64,000 nucleotides of DNA from Armatimonadota bacterium (GTDB taxonomy: Bacteria > Armatimonadota > Chthonomonadetes > Chthonomonadales > Chthonomonadaceae): positions 62,001 to 126,000 of the forward strand of contig JAGWMJ010000002.1 of NCBI GenBank assembly GCA_028871815.1, given 5' to 3'. The number at the start of each line of letters is the position of its first letter. Within the stretch, counting starts at the first letter, position 1. A model generated the notes under the pieces. That model saw only the letters and a program-made list of their open reading frames with translations, had not been told where the DNA came from and did no database searches. Positions 63,667 through 64,000 of this stretch are shown here, in pieces. Both the position numbers and the translations under genes were made by a program.

Positions 63667-64000
63667 CTACAACGGTTTGGTGTCGCCCGAATCGCCGCCA
63701 TCGACGGGATGCGCTCCGGCTTCGATTCGCATAGCTGCCGCCGTCAGCATTTGCACCGCCGTCAGCAGCGCTGCGCGTTCGCCCGTCTCCAGCGCCAGCC
63801 ACAGTCGTCGCACCGCTTCGCGGCGCATCTCCTGCCGCTCCGCCACCCATTGCTGACCAGCACGCGTCAAGCGCAGCCGCACAACGCGCCGGTCGCGTGG
63901 GTCGCCAAGACGCTCAGCCAGACCGTGGGCTATCAGCCGATCGGCCGCCTGGGTCAGCGCGCTCTGCCGTACGCCCATCCGCTCGCTCAGCCGACCCATC
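63667..64000 (-). CDS. MarR-family regulator, 5' end outside window
   Basis: The visible C-terminal 110 residues carry the MarR winged helix: LSERMGVRQSALTQAADRLI, ERLGDPRDRRVVRLRLTRAG with the conserved DxRDRR wing, then a dimerisation helix. The frame continues beyond base 64000, so start and N-terminal helix are missing. Position directly upstream of the MacA-MacB genes on the same strand suggests it regulates them, as MarR repressors often do for efflux operons. Confidence 0.88.
   Translation of the reverse strand, partial: MGRLSERMGVRQSALTQAADRLIAHGLAERLGDPRDRRVVRLRLTRAGQQWVAERQEMRREAVRRLWLALETGERAALLTAVQMLTAAAMRIEAGAHPVDGGDSGDTKPL

Overview
The window looks like chromosomal DNA of a high-GC, diderm bacterium, most likely an Armatimonadota relative. 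This is inferred from gene families rather than a marker gene. The clues are a DUF1559/H-X9-DG prepilin-like protein with the [18 protein letters not shown] leader, a DUF6785-type multi-pass transporter beside a FAD_oxidored-type dehydrogenase and clan-A glycosidases, and outer-membrane-type proteins (a beta-barrel candidate, a Spy/CpxP-like protein, MacAB). No rRNA, tRNA or CRISPR array was seen.

Layout. 0-6 kb: aldehyde dehydrogenase tail, an exported barrel-like protein, a DUF4149 membrane protein, then a Spy/CpxP-like gene divergent from an OmpR-type regulator/kinase pair. 6-15 kb (minus strand): a leucine/branched-chain catabolic cluster (HMG-CoA lyase, a methylcrotonyl-CoA carboxylase whose alpha subunit is split into two genes, methylglutaconyl-CoA hydratase, and a fused alpha-beta E1 dehydrogenase). 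A DeoR regulator diverges from it. 16-22 kb: a phosphate regulon, pstS - fused pstC/pstA - BON lipoprotein - pstB - phoB-like - soluble phoR-like, with three 11-bp-phased TTAACA-type repeats in front of pstS. 22-23 kb: the prepilin-like gene.

23.6-30.1 kb is an accessory, lower-GC island: gene debris, a Vsr nuclease, a type II restriction enzyme overlapping a C5-cytosine methyltransferase, a dead IS1595/ISXO2-like transposase whose reading frame runs into the methyltransferase start, a HEPN-like protein with an R-x5-H motif, and a fragment resembling the HD end of Cas3. It reads as a decaying defence island with an apparently intact restriction-modification-Vsr core.

30-45 kb: a small-molecule kinase, pirin, a GNAT enzyme, a Gfo/Idh oxidoreductase, an ion channel, then a sugar-use cluster (clan-A glycosidase, LacI, FAD oxidoreductase, DUF6785 transporter, alpha-galactosidase-like protein). 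45-54 kb: a GNAT enzyme, a hypothetical gene coupled to a Xer recombinase, and gltB-gltD. 54-64 kb: GH5-like hydrolase with a PhyH dioxygenase, a lipoprotein, a GlcE-like FAD protein, an MFS exporter, and a MacA-MacB type efflux operon headed by a MarR regulator that runs off the end.

Three perfect 13-16 bp hairpins mark transcription-unit ends, none followed by a long T-tract. Two genes lack an ATG/GTG/TTG start where their N-termini need one; CTG and ATT start codons are proposed for them.
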